From Trueperaceae bacterium (lineage in GTDB: Bacteria; Deinococcota; Deinococci; Deinococcales; Trueperaceae), in NCBI GenBank assembly GCA_011390455.1, contig JAABSI010000047.1, forward strand, positions 1 to 22,220: DNA of 22,220 nucleotides, given 5' to 3'. Each line of letters opens with the position of its first letter. The stretch's first letter is position 1. The notes beneath the pieces were generated by a model that did not search any database, was not told the origin of the DNA, and saw only the letters and a list, made by a program, of their open reading frames with translations. Made by a program: the position numbers and the translations under genes. Below, piece by piece: positions 13,417 to 21,660 of this stretch.

Positions 13417-14715
13417 TCAGTTCGCGCACGTCGACGGCGCGTCGACGCCATCGACCAGCGCCCACATCCACTCGATCGACGCGTCGAAGCCCGCCGGGCG
13501 CGTGTCGCGGTGGCGCGCGGTCGGCACGTTGAGGTAGGTGACCGGGCTCCCGGCGCCGCACAGGGCGGCCACGAAGCGCTCCTGGGTGTGGTCGAGGACG
13601 ATCACGTCCTGCCCGCCCTGCACCACCAGCGCCGGCAGACCGTGGCCGGAGAGCCCGGTCGCGTTGGCCGCGAGCGCGCGCGCGAAGCCTGGCGCCGCCG
13701 CACCCGGATCGCCCGCCTGCAGCGCGCGGTGGAAGGCCTCGGTGTACGTGACCGCCCCGTCGTACGCGTACACCTGCTGCGCGCGGTCGACGCAGAAGGC
13801 GCCCGCGTCCTGCTCGAGCGTCGGCACGAAGCGCGGGGCGAGGACCTGCGCGGGGTCGATCGCCTCGCCGTAGATCGACCGGTACGCGAGCAGCACGAAC
13901 GGCGCGTAGTACGCCGCGGTGGCGAGCAGGGCCTCGACGTCGGTGGTGGCGGCGAAACCCATCACGCCGCGCACCTGCACGTCCGGCGCGTACGCACCGT
14001 GCTGGTCCGCGACCGCGAAGGCGGCGTGGCCGCCTTGCGAGTAGCCCCCGAAGAAGGTCTCGGCCCGCAGCGCCCCGAGGTCCGCCGTGCGCGCGTACAG
14101 CTCGGTCATGGCGCGCGCCGCGTCGAGCAGCACGTGCGCCTCGCTGTCGGCGTGGAAGTAGGCCTGCGGTCGATCGGGGTCCTCGAAGCCGAGGTAGTCC
14201 GGGAAGACGGTGGCGACGCCGCGACCGGCGTACGGCGCGAGCAGCTCGCGGTAGTAGCCGAGCGGGGTGGTGCGCTCGTACTCGCGCGACGGGGCGCACG
14301 CGTCGGCGACCCCGGTGGTGCCGGAGCCGTAGACGAGCAGCGGCGCGGCGCCGCGCGGCGGATCGACGGGGGTGAAGGCGCGCGCGCGCACCACGGCGAT
14401 CTCGCCGTCGAAGCGGGTCGTGGTGAAGCGCAGGAGCCACAGGTCGACGGCGTTCTCGACGAGCGGGGCGCCGTAGCCACCGAAGGCGACGCCGGCGCGT
14501 TCCTGCACGTCCTGCGGCGTCCAGCGCTCCACGAAGACGGCCTCGACGAGCCGCCCAGGGGGGAGACCGACCGCATCCAGGGTCGGTGGGGCGACCGGAA
14601 GGGGTGCCTGGGCGAAGGCGGTCGTCGCGCCGCCGAGCGTCAGGAGGGCGGCGGCGGCGAACCCGGCGAGCGGGGCGCGTGCGGCGGGGCGGGCGGTGCG
14701 GGCGGCGTGCGTCAC
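13417..14715 (-). CDS. Secreted alpha/beta hydrolase (lipase/esterase-like), copy 2
   Basis: 432 residues from GTG 14715, overlapping the upstream gene's stop as GTGA. An N-terminal signal peptide (about residues 1-35, basic start, hydrophobic LAGFAAAALLTLGG core, AFAQA cleavage region) directs export. The hydrolase core has YGSGTTG as probable oxyanion region, the nucleophile elbow GYSQGG (Ser226), the acid in VQGGQD (Asp370) and His402 in ARHRDT. Two cysteine pairs may form disulfides. The layout resembles secreted lipase or acetyl-ester hydrolase families; substrate not determinable. It is a diverged paralogue of the gene just upstream and the last gene of the alg-like operon, so a role in removing or editing acyl groups of an exported polysaccharide is plausible but inferred. 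Confidence 0.8.
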   Translation of the reverse strand: MTHAARTARPAARAPLAGFAAAALLTLGGATTAFAQAPLPVAPPTLDAVGLPPGRLVEAVFVERWTPQDVQERAGVAFGGYGAPLVENAVDLWLLRFTTTRFDGEIAVVRARAFTPVDPPRGAAPLLVYGSGTTGVADACAPSREYERTTPLGYYRELLAPYAGRGVATVFPDYLGFEDPDRPQAYFHADSEAHVLLDAARAMTELYARTADLGALRAETFFGGYSQGGHAAFAVADQHGAYAPDVQVRGVMGFAATTDVEALLATAAYYAPFVLLAYRSIYGEAIDPAQVLAPRFVPTLEQDAGAFCVDRAQQVYAYDGAVTYTEAFHRALQAGDPGAAAPGFARALAANATGLSGHGLPALVVQGGQDVIVLDHTQERFVAALCGAGSPVTYLNVPTARHRDTRPAGFDASIEWMWALVDGVDAPSTCAN

Positions 14716-15923
14716 GGATCGACCTCCGGGCAGTCGTCGACGGGGGGCTGTTCGGCCGCGAGCGCCCGCATCCAGGCGAGCGCGTCGCGGAAGCCGATGT
14801 AGCGGGTCTCGTGGCGGGTGCGGAGGTAGTTGGCGTAGCGGACCGGGCTGCCGAGCTCGCACAGGCGCTCGACCAGCGCGTCCTGCACCGCGAGCGGCGC
14901 CACCGGGTCGTCGACCCCCTGGAAGATCGCCACGGGCAGTCCGTGCGGGCGGACGCCGGTGTCGTTGGCGTCGAACAGCGCGCGCCACTCGGGGAAGTCC
15001 TCGGCGAGCGTGCCGCCGAAGAGCGCGGCGTGGAACTCCGGGGTGTACAGGAACGCCGGATCCGCCGGGTAGTACGACTGCGCCCCCACCACGCACAAGC
15101 GGCGCGCGTCGGCGTCGAGCGCGTCGGCGTAGGCGGCGACGAGGACGTCGTCGCGATCGATCTGGCCCGGGTACGCGAGCTCGAAGGCGCGCACCGCCCA
15201 CGGGGCGGTGTAGTGGAACGAGCGGAAGAGCGTGTCGAGGTCGCCGCTCGGCCCGAAGCCGATCGCGCCGGTGAGCGGCACCTCGCGGGCGTAGACCGCC
15301 GCCCGGTCGGCGGCGGCCAACGCGGCGTGGCCGCCCTGCGAGAAGCCGGCGACGAAGGCGTCGTCCACCGTCAGGTCCGGCGCCACGTCCGCGAGGGCGG
15401 CCGTCGCGGCGCGCAGGGCGTCGAGCACGACGGTCGCCTCGGCCATCGCGACGAAGTAGGGCTGCACCGAGCCCGGCTCGGTGGCGCCCAGGTAGTCGGG
15501 GAGCACGGTGGGGAGCCCTTGGCCGGCGTACGCGAGCGCGGTCGCGCCGTAGGTCTCGACGCTGCCGCTCCGCAGCCGGACGTTGGTGGGGCTGCACGAG
15601 GGGTCGCTGCCGGTGGAGCCGGGGGCGAAGGCGAGCAGCGCGTCCTCGCTTGCGGCGCGCGGCACGAAGAGCTGCGCTTGGGCCAGCGCCTCGCCGCCGT
15701 CGGGCCCCGTCGTCGCGTAGCGCAGCAGGTAGGCGTCGACCGCGGTGGACGCTCGGGGCGGGGTCTCGCCGTCGTTCCGGAAGCGGCCACCGACGGTGCC
15801 GTCGACCTGCGCGCCGGTGAGCGTGGCCAGCGGCTGCAGGGAGAGGAGCGTCCCGGGTGGGGTCTGCGCGGTCGCGAGGGCGGCGAGCAGCAGGGCGGTG
15901 AGCGCCGCGAGGCGGCGCCTCAC
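14712..15923 (-). CDS. Secreted alpha/beta hydrolase (lipase/esterase-like), copy 1
   Basis: 403 residues from GTG 15923, which overlaps the stop of the AlgJ/X-like gene as GTGA. A short signal peptide (RRRLAALTALLLAALATAQ) suggests export. The triad is visible: Ser195 in GFSQGG, an Asp in FQGVDDP (338 or 339) and His371 in RTRHET, with APGSTGS before the first as probable oxyanion loop. It shares DYLG, the F/YSQGGHAA elbow and the overall layout with the following gene, so the two look like an old tandem duplication. Both belong to the secreted lipase-like alpha/beta hydrolases. Start-stop overlap on both sides ties it to the O-acetylation genes, suggesting it acts on the same acylated polymer; this is inference. 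Confidence 0.8.
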   Translation of the reverse strand: MRRRLAALTALLLAALATAQTPPGTLLSLQPLATLTGAQVDGTVGGRFRNDGETPPRASTAVDAYLLRYATTGPDGGEALAQAQLFVPRAASEDALLAFAPGSTGSDPSCSPTNVRLRSGSVETYGATALAYAGQGLPTVLPDYLGATEPGSVQPYFVAMAEATVVLDALRAATAALADVAPDLTVDDAFVAGFSQGGHAALAAADRAAVYAREVPLTGAIGFGPSGDLDTLFRSFHYTAPWAVRAFELAYPGQIDRDDVLVAAYADALDADARRLCVVGAQSYYPADPAFLYTPEFHAALFGGTLAEDFPEWRALFDANDTGVRPHGLPVAIFQGVDDPVAPLAVQDALVERLCELGSPVRYANYLRTRHETRYIGFRDALAWMRALAAEQPPVDDCPEVDP

Positions 15924-16993
15924 GGCGTCGCCCCCACGGTGAGGAAGGTGTCGTCGGTCAGGTAGCGCACGGGGACCTCCCAGACGACGGCGCGCGGGCG
16001 GGCGGACGCCCAGGCGTCGCCGTCGAGGTAGTCGAGCAGGGGACGGAGCGGACCGACGCCGGCGCGCGCGGCGTCGAGGACGTCGCGCCCGAGGGCGGTC
16101 CGCAGACGGTCGGCGAGGTTCCAGCGCGGGTCCGCGGCGTAGCTCGTGCCGACGACCGCCACCGGAAGCTCGACGGTGGCGAACAGGTCGTTCGAAGGCG
16201 GGGCGCTCGAGCGCGCCTCGCTGAGCTCGATGACGTCGGGCTCGGGGGCGAGCGCGTCCTCGAGCGGACCGAGGGCGAGCAGCCGCACCAGGTCGCCCTC
16301 GATCGCTTCGACGCCGACGAAGGCGCGCTCGAACGCGTCGGCGCCACCTAGGTCGGGGACGGCCTCGAGCAGCGCGGCGGCGACGGCGTCGGCCGCCGCC
16401 TGGGCGCCGGCCGGCGCCCAGTGCGTGTCGGTACGGAGCCAGGCGTCGCCCGCGAGCGCCGCCAGGGCCGGCCGGAGGTCGACCGCGTGGACGCCCAGGG
16501 CGGCGAGATCGGCCAAGGTGGCGTCGTAGCGCGCGCGCGCCACCTCCGGGAGCGGCGGTTGATCGGCGTCGACGAGGACCGCCTTGGCCGGTACGAGCGC
16601 CACGACGAGCACGACCCCTTCGGCCTCGACCCGAGCCGCCGCCGCGTCGATCTGCGCCAGCCACGCGTCGCGGTGCGCCTCCGCCGCGGCCGTTGCCGCG
16701 TACTCCTCGTCGGTGAACAGCCAGCCGTCGTCGCCCAACACGACCCCATCCGGAGCTTGGCCGAACACCGCCAGGTCGAGGGCGTTCCAGCCGGCGACCG
16801 CCCAGGGCCGGAGCGGCGAGTCCTCGTCGAGCGCCTGCTGGTACGCGGTGGCCCACGCGCCCGTGCGCACCGGTTGCTCGGGCGCCCGGCGCAGCGCCGG
16901 GTTCGCCAGGGTGGCGGCGAAGCCGATCGCGAGCACCGCGAGCAGCGCCACGGCGGCGAGCTGCGAGGGGGGGCGTGGGTCGTCGGCCGGCAT
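15920..16993 (-). CDS. AlgJ/AlgX-like polysaccharide O-acetyltransferase (SGNH-type)
   Basis: 357 residues; ATG 16993 overlaps the stop of algI as TGATG. A single N-terminal membrane anchor (about residues 11-31) places the domain outside the membrane. GDDGWLFTDEEY (87-98) is the typical D-G-W-L-F start of the AlgX/AlgJ SGNH domain. The catalytic D-x-H is TDTHW (Asp189, His191) and the probable nucleophile is Ser284 in VGTSY. In alginate and cellulose acetylation systems these proteins take acetyl groups passed across the membrane by AlgI and place them on the exported polymer. No carbohydrate-binding C-terminal module is obvious, so it is closer to AlgJ than to full AlgX. Confidence 0.85.
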   Translation of the reverse strand: MPADDPRPPSQLAAVALLAVLAIGFAATLANPALRRAPEQPVRTGAWATAYQQALDEDSPLRPWAVAGWNALDLAVFGQAPDGVVLGDDGWLFTDEEYAATAAAEAHRDAWLAQIDAAAARVEAEGVVLVVALVPAKAVLVDADQPPLPEVARARYDATLADLAALGVHAVDLRPALAALAGDAWLRTDTHWAPAGAQAAADAVAAALLEAVPDLGGADAFERAFVGVEAIEGDLVRLLALGPLEDALAPEPDVIELSEARSSAPPSNDLFATVELPVAVVGTSYAADPRWNLADRLRTALGRDVLDAARAGVGPLRPLLDYLDGDAWASARPRAVVWEVPVRYLTDDTFLTVGATP

Positions 16994-18399
16994 CAGAAGC
17001 GGAAGTAGAGGAAGGGGGAGGCGGTGTCGGCGAGGGCACGGCCGACGCCGAGGACGAAGAGCGGGACGAGGAGCGCGACCCGCGGGGCGGCGAGCGCCAG
17101 CTGCGGTCGGGTCGCTGGTCGGCCGGACGGGCGTGGGACGAACGCGAGCCCGAGGCCGACCGCGAGCGTCGCGAGCGCGCGCGGCTCGAGCTGCCAGGCC
17201 AATTCGCCGGTCACCCCGAAGCCGTGCGCGCCCGCCAGGCCCTCGAACATCGCGAGCGCCGCGGGCAGACCATCCGCGCGGAAGAGCACCCAGCCGAACA
17301 GCACCACCGCGAACGTGCCGAGGGTACCGAACGCCCCGGGCCAGGCGGGTCGGTCGCCGCGGACGCCGCGCAGGCGCTCGGCGATGAGCCACGCGCCGTG
17401 CCACGCCCCCCACAGCACGAAGGTCCAGGCGGCGCCGTGCCACAAGCCGCCGAGGAGCATGACGAGCGCCAGGTTCCGGTAGGTGCTCAGCGGTCCGCCT
17501 CGGTTGCCGCCGAGCGGCACGTAGAGGTAGTCGCGCAGCCAGGTCGAGAGGCTGATGTGCCAGCGGCGCCAGAACTCGGTGATGCTGCGCGCCTGGTACG
17601 GACGGTCGAAGTTCTCGGGGAACCGGAAGCCGAGCATCCGGCCGAGGCCGATCGCCATGTCCGAGTACCCGGAGAAGTCGAAGAGGAGCTGCACCGCGAA
17701 GGCGAGCACCCCCAGCCACGCTTCGGCGGCGGTCGGCGCCGCGAGCGCGAAGGCGCCGTCGGCGATGGGGGCGACCGCGTCGGCGATCAGCACCTTCTTG
17801 ACGAAGCCGAGCATGAAGCGCTCCGCGCCGGCGGCGAAGGACGCGCGGTCCAGGGCGGGCGCGGCGAGCCGGTCCGCGATCGTCTTGTAGCGGACGATGG
17901 GCCCCGCGATCAACTGCGGGAAGAGCGCGATGTAGGCGGCGACGTCGACCGCCCGCGCGTCGTCCGGCGCGTCGCGGCGGGCGACGTCCACCACGTAGCT
18001 GATCGCCTGGAACACGTAGAACGAGATGCCGATCGGGAGCACGACCTCGAGGAGCGGCAGCGGCCGCACCCCGACGCCTTCGAGCAGCGCGTTCAGGCTG
18101 GCGACGCCGAAGTCGGCGTACTTGAAGTACGCGAGCGTGGCGAGCTGGGCGCCGACGCCCCAGGCGAGCGCCCGGCGTCCGGCGGGGGTCCCGCGCCCGC
18201 GCGCGACCGCGCGCCCCGCGGCGATCGCCAGGAGCGTCGACAGCGCGAAGACGAGCGCGAAGTCGGGGCGCCACCAGGCGTAGAACGCGTACGAGCCGAC
18301 CAGGATCGCCAGCGTGCGGCGCCGCGGCGGGAGCCACGCGTACCCGGCCAGGAAGACCGGCAGGAACAGGAACAGGAAGACGGTGGAGGTGAAGACCAC
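16993..18399 (-). CDS. algI: AlgI-like membrane-bound O-acyltransferase (MBOAT)
   Basis: 468 residues from GTG 18399. It is a polytopic inner-membrane protein opening with MVFTSTVFLFLFLPVFLAGY. Conserved MBOAT elements are QLIAGPIVRY (162-171), FDFSGYSDMAIGLGRMLGF (240-258), WRRWHISLSTWLRDY (277-291, His281) and GGLWHGAAW with the putative catalytic His321, close to essential His322 of Pseudomonas AlgI. It transfers acetyl from a cytoplasmic donor across the membrane to the AlgJ/X-type protein. Sixteen bases follow the algF stop, and the stop overlaps the next gene, so algF-algI-algJ are translated together. The gene name is by family; the polymer need not be alginate, and no alginate biosynthesis genes are in the window. 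Confidence 0.93.
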   Translation of the reverse strand: MVFTSTVFLFLFLPVFLAGYAWLPPRRRTLAILVGSYAFYAWWRPDFALVFALSTLLAIAAGRAVARGRGTPAGRRALAWGVGAQLATLAYFKYADFGVASLNALLEGVGVRPLPLLEVVLPIGISFYVFQAISYVVDVARRDAPDDARAVDVAAYIALFPQLIAGPIVRYKTIADRLAAPALDRASFAAGAERFMLGFVKKVLIADAVAPIADGAFALAAPTAAEAWLGVLAFAVQLLFDFSGYSDMAIGLGRMLGFRFPENFDRPYQARSITEFWRRWHISLSTWLRDYLYVPLGGNRGGPLSTYRNLALVMLLGGLWHGAAWTFVLWGAWHGAWLIAERLRGVRGDRPAWPGAFGTLGTFAVVLFGWVLFRADGLPAALAMFEGLAGAHGFGVTGELAWQLEPRALATLAVGLGLAFVPRPSGRPATRPQLALAAPRVALLVPLFVLGVGRALADTASPFLYFRF

Positions 18400-18414
18400 G
18401 CCCCGGGTCCGCGG

Positions 18415-19062
18415 TTACTCGCCGGCGGCGGTCAGCACGAACGTGGCGATGCCGTCGACGGTCTCGACCGCGACGACCGCGTACGCGACGCCGCGCTCGA
18501 AGGTGCGCGCCTCGAGGTGCGCGACCGTGGTGCCGCCGTCCACGACGACCAGCTCGGTGGTCGCTTCGGCGACGGCCACCGCGTCGTGTGCGCCCGGCGG
18601 CACCGCGGCGACCACGGTCGGCCCGTCGGGCACCTGGAGGCCGAGGCCCTCGCGGTCGGTGAGGTTCACGAGCCCGAGGAGGCCGCGCGAGATGTCGCGC
18701 AGCGCCGGGTCGGGCACCACGAGGTAGCCCTCGGCGGTGGCGGCGACGGTGGTGAAGGACTCGGGGCCCACCTCGAGGGCGACGGCGTCGCCGCCCACGT
18801 CGACCCGCACGGTGCCGGGGTCCACGAGGGCGTAGCGGGTCGCCTCGAAGAGCGCCAGCACGCGCGTGCCGCCGTCGGCGATGCGCACGGCGACGCCGCC
18901 CTCGGCGCCGGCGTTGACGACGCGCACCCACGCGGCGTCGATCGGGGCTTCCGGGCCGTAGAGGCCGCCGTGGGCGGAGCCGATCAGCGCCGCGAGCGCC
19001 AGGAGCGTCGGCAGGGCGAAGGCGAGGGCGCCACGGCGTCGGGGGCGGGGCGAGTCGTCCAT
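18415..19062 (-). CDS. AlgF-like periplasmic O-acetylation protein
   Basis: 215 residues from ATG 19062; GTG 19068 is an in-frame alternative two codons upstream. A twin-Arg-containing basic start and a hydrophobic segment (ALAFALPTLLALAALIG) form a signal peptide. The mature part starts GLYGPEAPIDAAWVRVVNAG, the pattern of AlgF proteins, and continues as a beta-rich protein of short strand pairs without an obvious catalytic motif. AlgF is a periplasmic partner needed for alginate acetylation in Pseudomonas. It is the first gene of the operon; a pair of 17-bp direct repeats lies 77-110 bases upstream. Similarity is by pattern and neighbourhood rather than strong motifs. Confidence 0.75.
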   Translation of the reverse strand: MDDSPRPRRRGALAFALPTLLALAALIGSAHGGLYGPEAPIDAAWVRVVNAGAEGGVAVRIADGGTRVLALFEATRYALVDPGTVRVDVGGDAVALEVGPESFTTVAATAEGYLVVPDPALRDISRGLLGLVNLTDREGLGLQVPDGPTVVAAVPPGAHDAVAVAEATTELVVVDGGTTVAHLEARTFERGVAYAVVAVETVDGIATFVLTAAGE

Positions 19063-19138
19063 GCGCACGACGGTATCCGATGTGGATGAGCGGAACGTCG
19101 CCGCGGGTTGCGAAGCATGTCGGCCACCTCACACGATG

Positions 19139-19172
19139 CCGTAGCAAATGCGGTACCGTAGCAAATCAGGTA
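19139..19172. repeat. Tandem 17-bp direct repeat in a divergent control region
   Basis: Two adjacent 17-bp units, 19139-19155 and 19156-19172, both begin CCGTAGCAAAT and end GGTA and agree at 15 of 17 positions. They lie between algF (-) and the small membrane protein gene (+) in a locally AT-richer stretch. The regular two-unit layout suggests a transcription factor site controlling one or both genes. Confidence 0.65.
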
Positions 19173-19213
19173 CTCGACCCCCCGCTCGCATCGCGCTCGC
19201 CCCGGAGGACCCC

Positions 19214-19483
19214 ATGACCGCCACGCTCACCACCGCCGCCGTGTTGCTCGTTCCGTTCTTGGCCGTCGTGCTGGTGGGCGCCGTGGCGGTCGCGATCCAC
19301 GACGCGATCGAGCGGGCGTGGGCGGGTCGGCCGACCTCGGCGCGCGTGGGTGCGAACGCTTCGGCGGCGCGTCGTCCGGTCGTGCGCCGGGGGGCGCACC
19401 GGCGCGGCGCCCCCGTCGTCCTGGCCCATTCGGCGTCGACGCGGCGTCCGGCGCGGCGCGCGCCGGCGGTGCTCGTTCGCTGA
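19214..19483 (+). CDS. Small single-pass membrane protein, unknown function
   Basis: 89 residues from ATG 19214, with GGAGG at 19204-19208, a clear ribosome binding site that fixes this start over upstream in-frame alternatives. Residues 5-30 (TTAAVLLVPFLAVVLVGAVAVAI) form one transmembrane helix. The remainder is a strongly basic Arg/Ala-rich tail, probably cytoplasmic or nucleic-acid/membrane-surface binding. I recognise no family. It is divergent from algF and followed 86 bases later by ligA, which appears to have its own promoter. Confidence 0.6.
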   Translation: MTATLTTAAVLLVPFLAVVLVGAVAVAIHDAIERAWAGRPTSARVGANASAARRPVVRRGAHRRGAPVVLAHSASTRRPARRAPAVLVR

Positions 19484-19557
19484 GCGAGTGCGCTGAGCAA
19501 GGGGTGGGCTGAGCGCTCCGGCCGCACCCGGGCGCTCCGTGCGCAGGCTGCTGCCCC

Positions 19558-19563
19558 TACACT
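19558..19563 (+). promoter_or_regulatory. ligA -10 element, probably a leaderless start
   Basis: TACACT lies six bases before the ligA ATG (19570), so a transcript initiated at the usual distance would begin at or next to the start codon. No Shine-Dalgarno sequence precedes the ATG. A -10 box of form TANNNT immediately upstream of the start codon is the known signature of leaderless mRNAs, which are common in Deinococcus. Confidence 0.6.
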
Positions 19564-19569
19564 GGCGTC

Positions 19570-21660
19570 ATGCCCGACGCCCACCCTCCCGCGGACGCCG
19601 CCGCCCGCGCGGCCGAGCTCCGCCGCGCGATCGCGCACCACGACCGGCGCTACTACCAGGACGACGCCCCCGAGATCAGCGACGAGGCGTACGACGCGCT
19701 GTGGCATGAGCTCAAGGAGCTCGAGGCGGCGCATCCCGAGCTCGTCACGCCCGAGAGCCCCACCCAGCGGGTCGCCGGGACGCCGCTCGAGGGTCTCGAG
19801 AGCGCCGAGCACGTCGCCCCCATGCTCAGCCTCGACTCCAGCGCCAAGGAGGAGGCCTTCCGGCAGTTCGACGCGCGCCTGCGCAAGGCGCTCGGCGAGG
19901 GCGCCGCGCTGCGCTACTCGCTCGAGCCCAAGCTCGACGGGCTGTCCATCGAGCTCGTCTACGCCGACGGGCGCCTGACGCGCGCGGTCACGCGCGGCGA
20001 CGGCGCCACCGGCGAGGTCATCACGGCGAACGCCCGCACCATCCGCACCCTGCCGCTGGAGCTCGACGGCACGGAGCGCCCGGTGCCGCCGCTGCTCTCC
20101 GTCCGCGGCGAGGTCTTCCTGCCGCTGCAGGCCTTCGACGACGTCAACGAGCGGCTGATCCAGCAGGGCAAGCCGCCCTTCGCCAGCCCGCGCAACGTCG
20201 CCGCGGGCACCGTCCGTCAGCTCGACCCGGCGCTGGCCGCCTCGCGCCCGCTCTCGGTCTTCGCCTACGACGTCCTCGAGGCGGGCGCCGGCGACGACGG
20301 CCACGGCGCGCTCACCACCCACACCGAGGTGCTCGCGGCGATGCGCGCGTGGGGGCTGCCCGTCAACCCCGAGAACGCGCTCGCGGACGACGCGGACGCG
20401 GTGTGGCGCTCGTTCGAGTCGTTCGCCGAGCGCCGCGACCGCCTGCCGTACGAGGTCGACGGCCTGGTCGTGAAGCTCGACGACCTCGCCGCCCGCCGGC
20501 GCCTCGGCACCACCGCCCACCACCCGCGCTGGGCGTTCGCGATCAAGTTCGCGCCGCGCAAGGAGGTCAGCCAGGTGCTGCGGATCGTCGCCAGCGTCGG
20601 GCGCACCGGCGTGGTGACCCCGGTGGCCTTGCTGCGGCCGGTGAACATCGGCGGCGTGACGGTGGCCCGCGCCAACCTCCACAACCGCGAGGACGTCGAG
20701 CGCAAGGACATCCGCGAGGGCGACACGGTCCGGGTCGAGCGCGCGGGCGACGTGATCCCGCAGGTCGTCGAGCGGATCGAGGTCGCCGGCGCCGAGGAGC
20801 GCGGGGCGCCGTTCCGCATGCCCGAGCGCTGCCCCAGCTGCGGCACCGAACTGGTGGCCCGCGGCCCCTACAGCCTGTGCCCCAACGCCTTCGGATGCCC
20901 GGCGCAAGCCGTGGCGCGGCTCGTGCACTTCGGGAGCCGCGCGGCCCTCGACGTCGAGGGGTTGGGCGAGGTGACCGCGCGGCTGCTCGTCGAGGAGGGG
21001 CTCGTGAAGGCGCTCCCCGACCTGTTCGACCTGCGCGCCGCCGACTTCGAGCAACTCGAGGGGTTCGCCGAACTGTCGGCGGCGAACCTCGAGGCGAACG
21101 TCGCGAAGGCGGCGTCGACGACGCTCCCGCGCTTCCTGGTGGCGCTCGGCATCCCCGAGACCGGTCCCGCGGTGGCGCGCACCCTGGCGGAGCGCTTCGG
21201 GAGCGTCGAGGCGCTGCGCGCCGCCGACGCCGAGACCCTGGCGGCCGTGCGCGGCATCGGTCCGATCATGGCCGACGCGATCGCCGGCTTCTTCGCCGAT
21301 CCGCAGAACGCGCGCGTGGTCGATGCGCTCCTCGACGGGCGCGTGCAGGTGGCGCCCTTCGAGGTGGTCGAACCGGCCTCCGACGCGCTCGCGGGCACCA
21401 CGCTGGTCTTCACCGGCGCGCTCGAGCGCTTCACCCGCGGCGCCGCGGAGGCGCTCGTCGCGAAGCTCGGGGGGAAGGCCGCCGGCAGCGTCAGCACCAA
21501 GACCACCCTCGTCGTGGCGGGCGCGGACGCCGGCAGCAAGCTCGCGAAGGCCGTGGCGCTCGGGGTACCGGTCGCCGACGAGGAGGGCTTCCTCGCCTTC
21601 CTCGCGGAGCGTGGGGTGGCGCAGGACGAGGTCGCGGCGCTGGTCGGAGGCGCCGAGTGA
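19570..21660 (+). CDS. ligA: NAD+-dependent DNA ligase LigA
   Basis: 696 residues, slightly longer than the usual about 670, with all domains in order: Ia (RYYQDDAPEISDEAYD), adenylation domain with AMP-accepting Lys121 in EPKLDGLS, OB fold (about 325-410, including GRTGVVTPVA), zinc finger with Cys421, Cys424, Cys437 and Cys443, four helix-hairpin-helix repeats (about 455-600) and a C-terminal BRCT domain (about 615-690, TTLVFTGALERFTRG). It seals nicks in replication and repair using NAD+ as AMP donor and is normally the essential bacterial ligase. The start is set by the -10 box directly upstream. Its TGA overlaps the GTG start of polX. Confidence 0.97.
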   Translation: MPDAHPPADAAARAAELRRAIAHHDRRYYQDDAPEISDEAYDALWHELKELEAAHPELVTPESPTQRVAGTPLEGLESAEHVAPMLSLDSSAKEEAFRQFDARLRKALGEGAALRYSLEPKLDGLSIELVYADGRLTRAVTRGDGATGEVITANARTIRTLPLELDGTERPVPPLLSVRGEVFLPLQAFDDVNERLIQQGKPPFASPRNVAAGTVRQLDPALAASRPLSVFAYDVLEAGAGDDGHGALTTHTEVLAAMRAWGLPVNPENALADDADAVWRSFESFAERRDRLPYEVDGLVVKLDDLAARRRLGTTAHHPRWAFAIKFAPRKEVSQVLRIVASVGRTGVVTPVALLRPVNIGGVTVARANLHNREDVERKDIREGDTVRVERAGDVIPQVVERIEVAGAEERGAPFRMPERCPSCGTELVARGPYSLCPNAFGCPAQAVARLVHFGSRAALDVEGLGEVTARLLVEEGLVKALPDLFDLRAADFEQLEGFAELSAANLEANVAKAASTTLPRFLVALGIPETGPAVARTLAERFGSVEALRAADAETLAAVRGIGPIMADAIAGFFADPQNARVVDALLDGRVQVAPFEVVEPASDALAGTTLVFTGALERFTRGAAEALVAKLGGKAAGSVSTKTTLVVAGADAGSKLAKAVALGVPVADEEGFLAFLAERGVAQDEVAALVGGAE

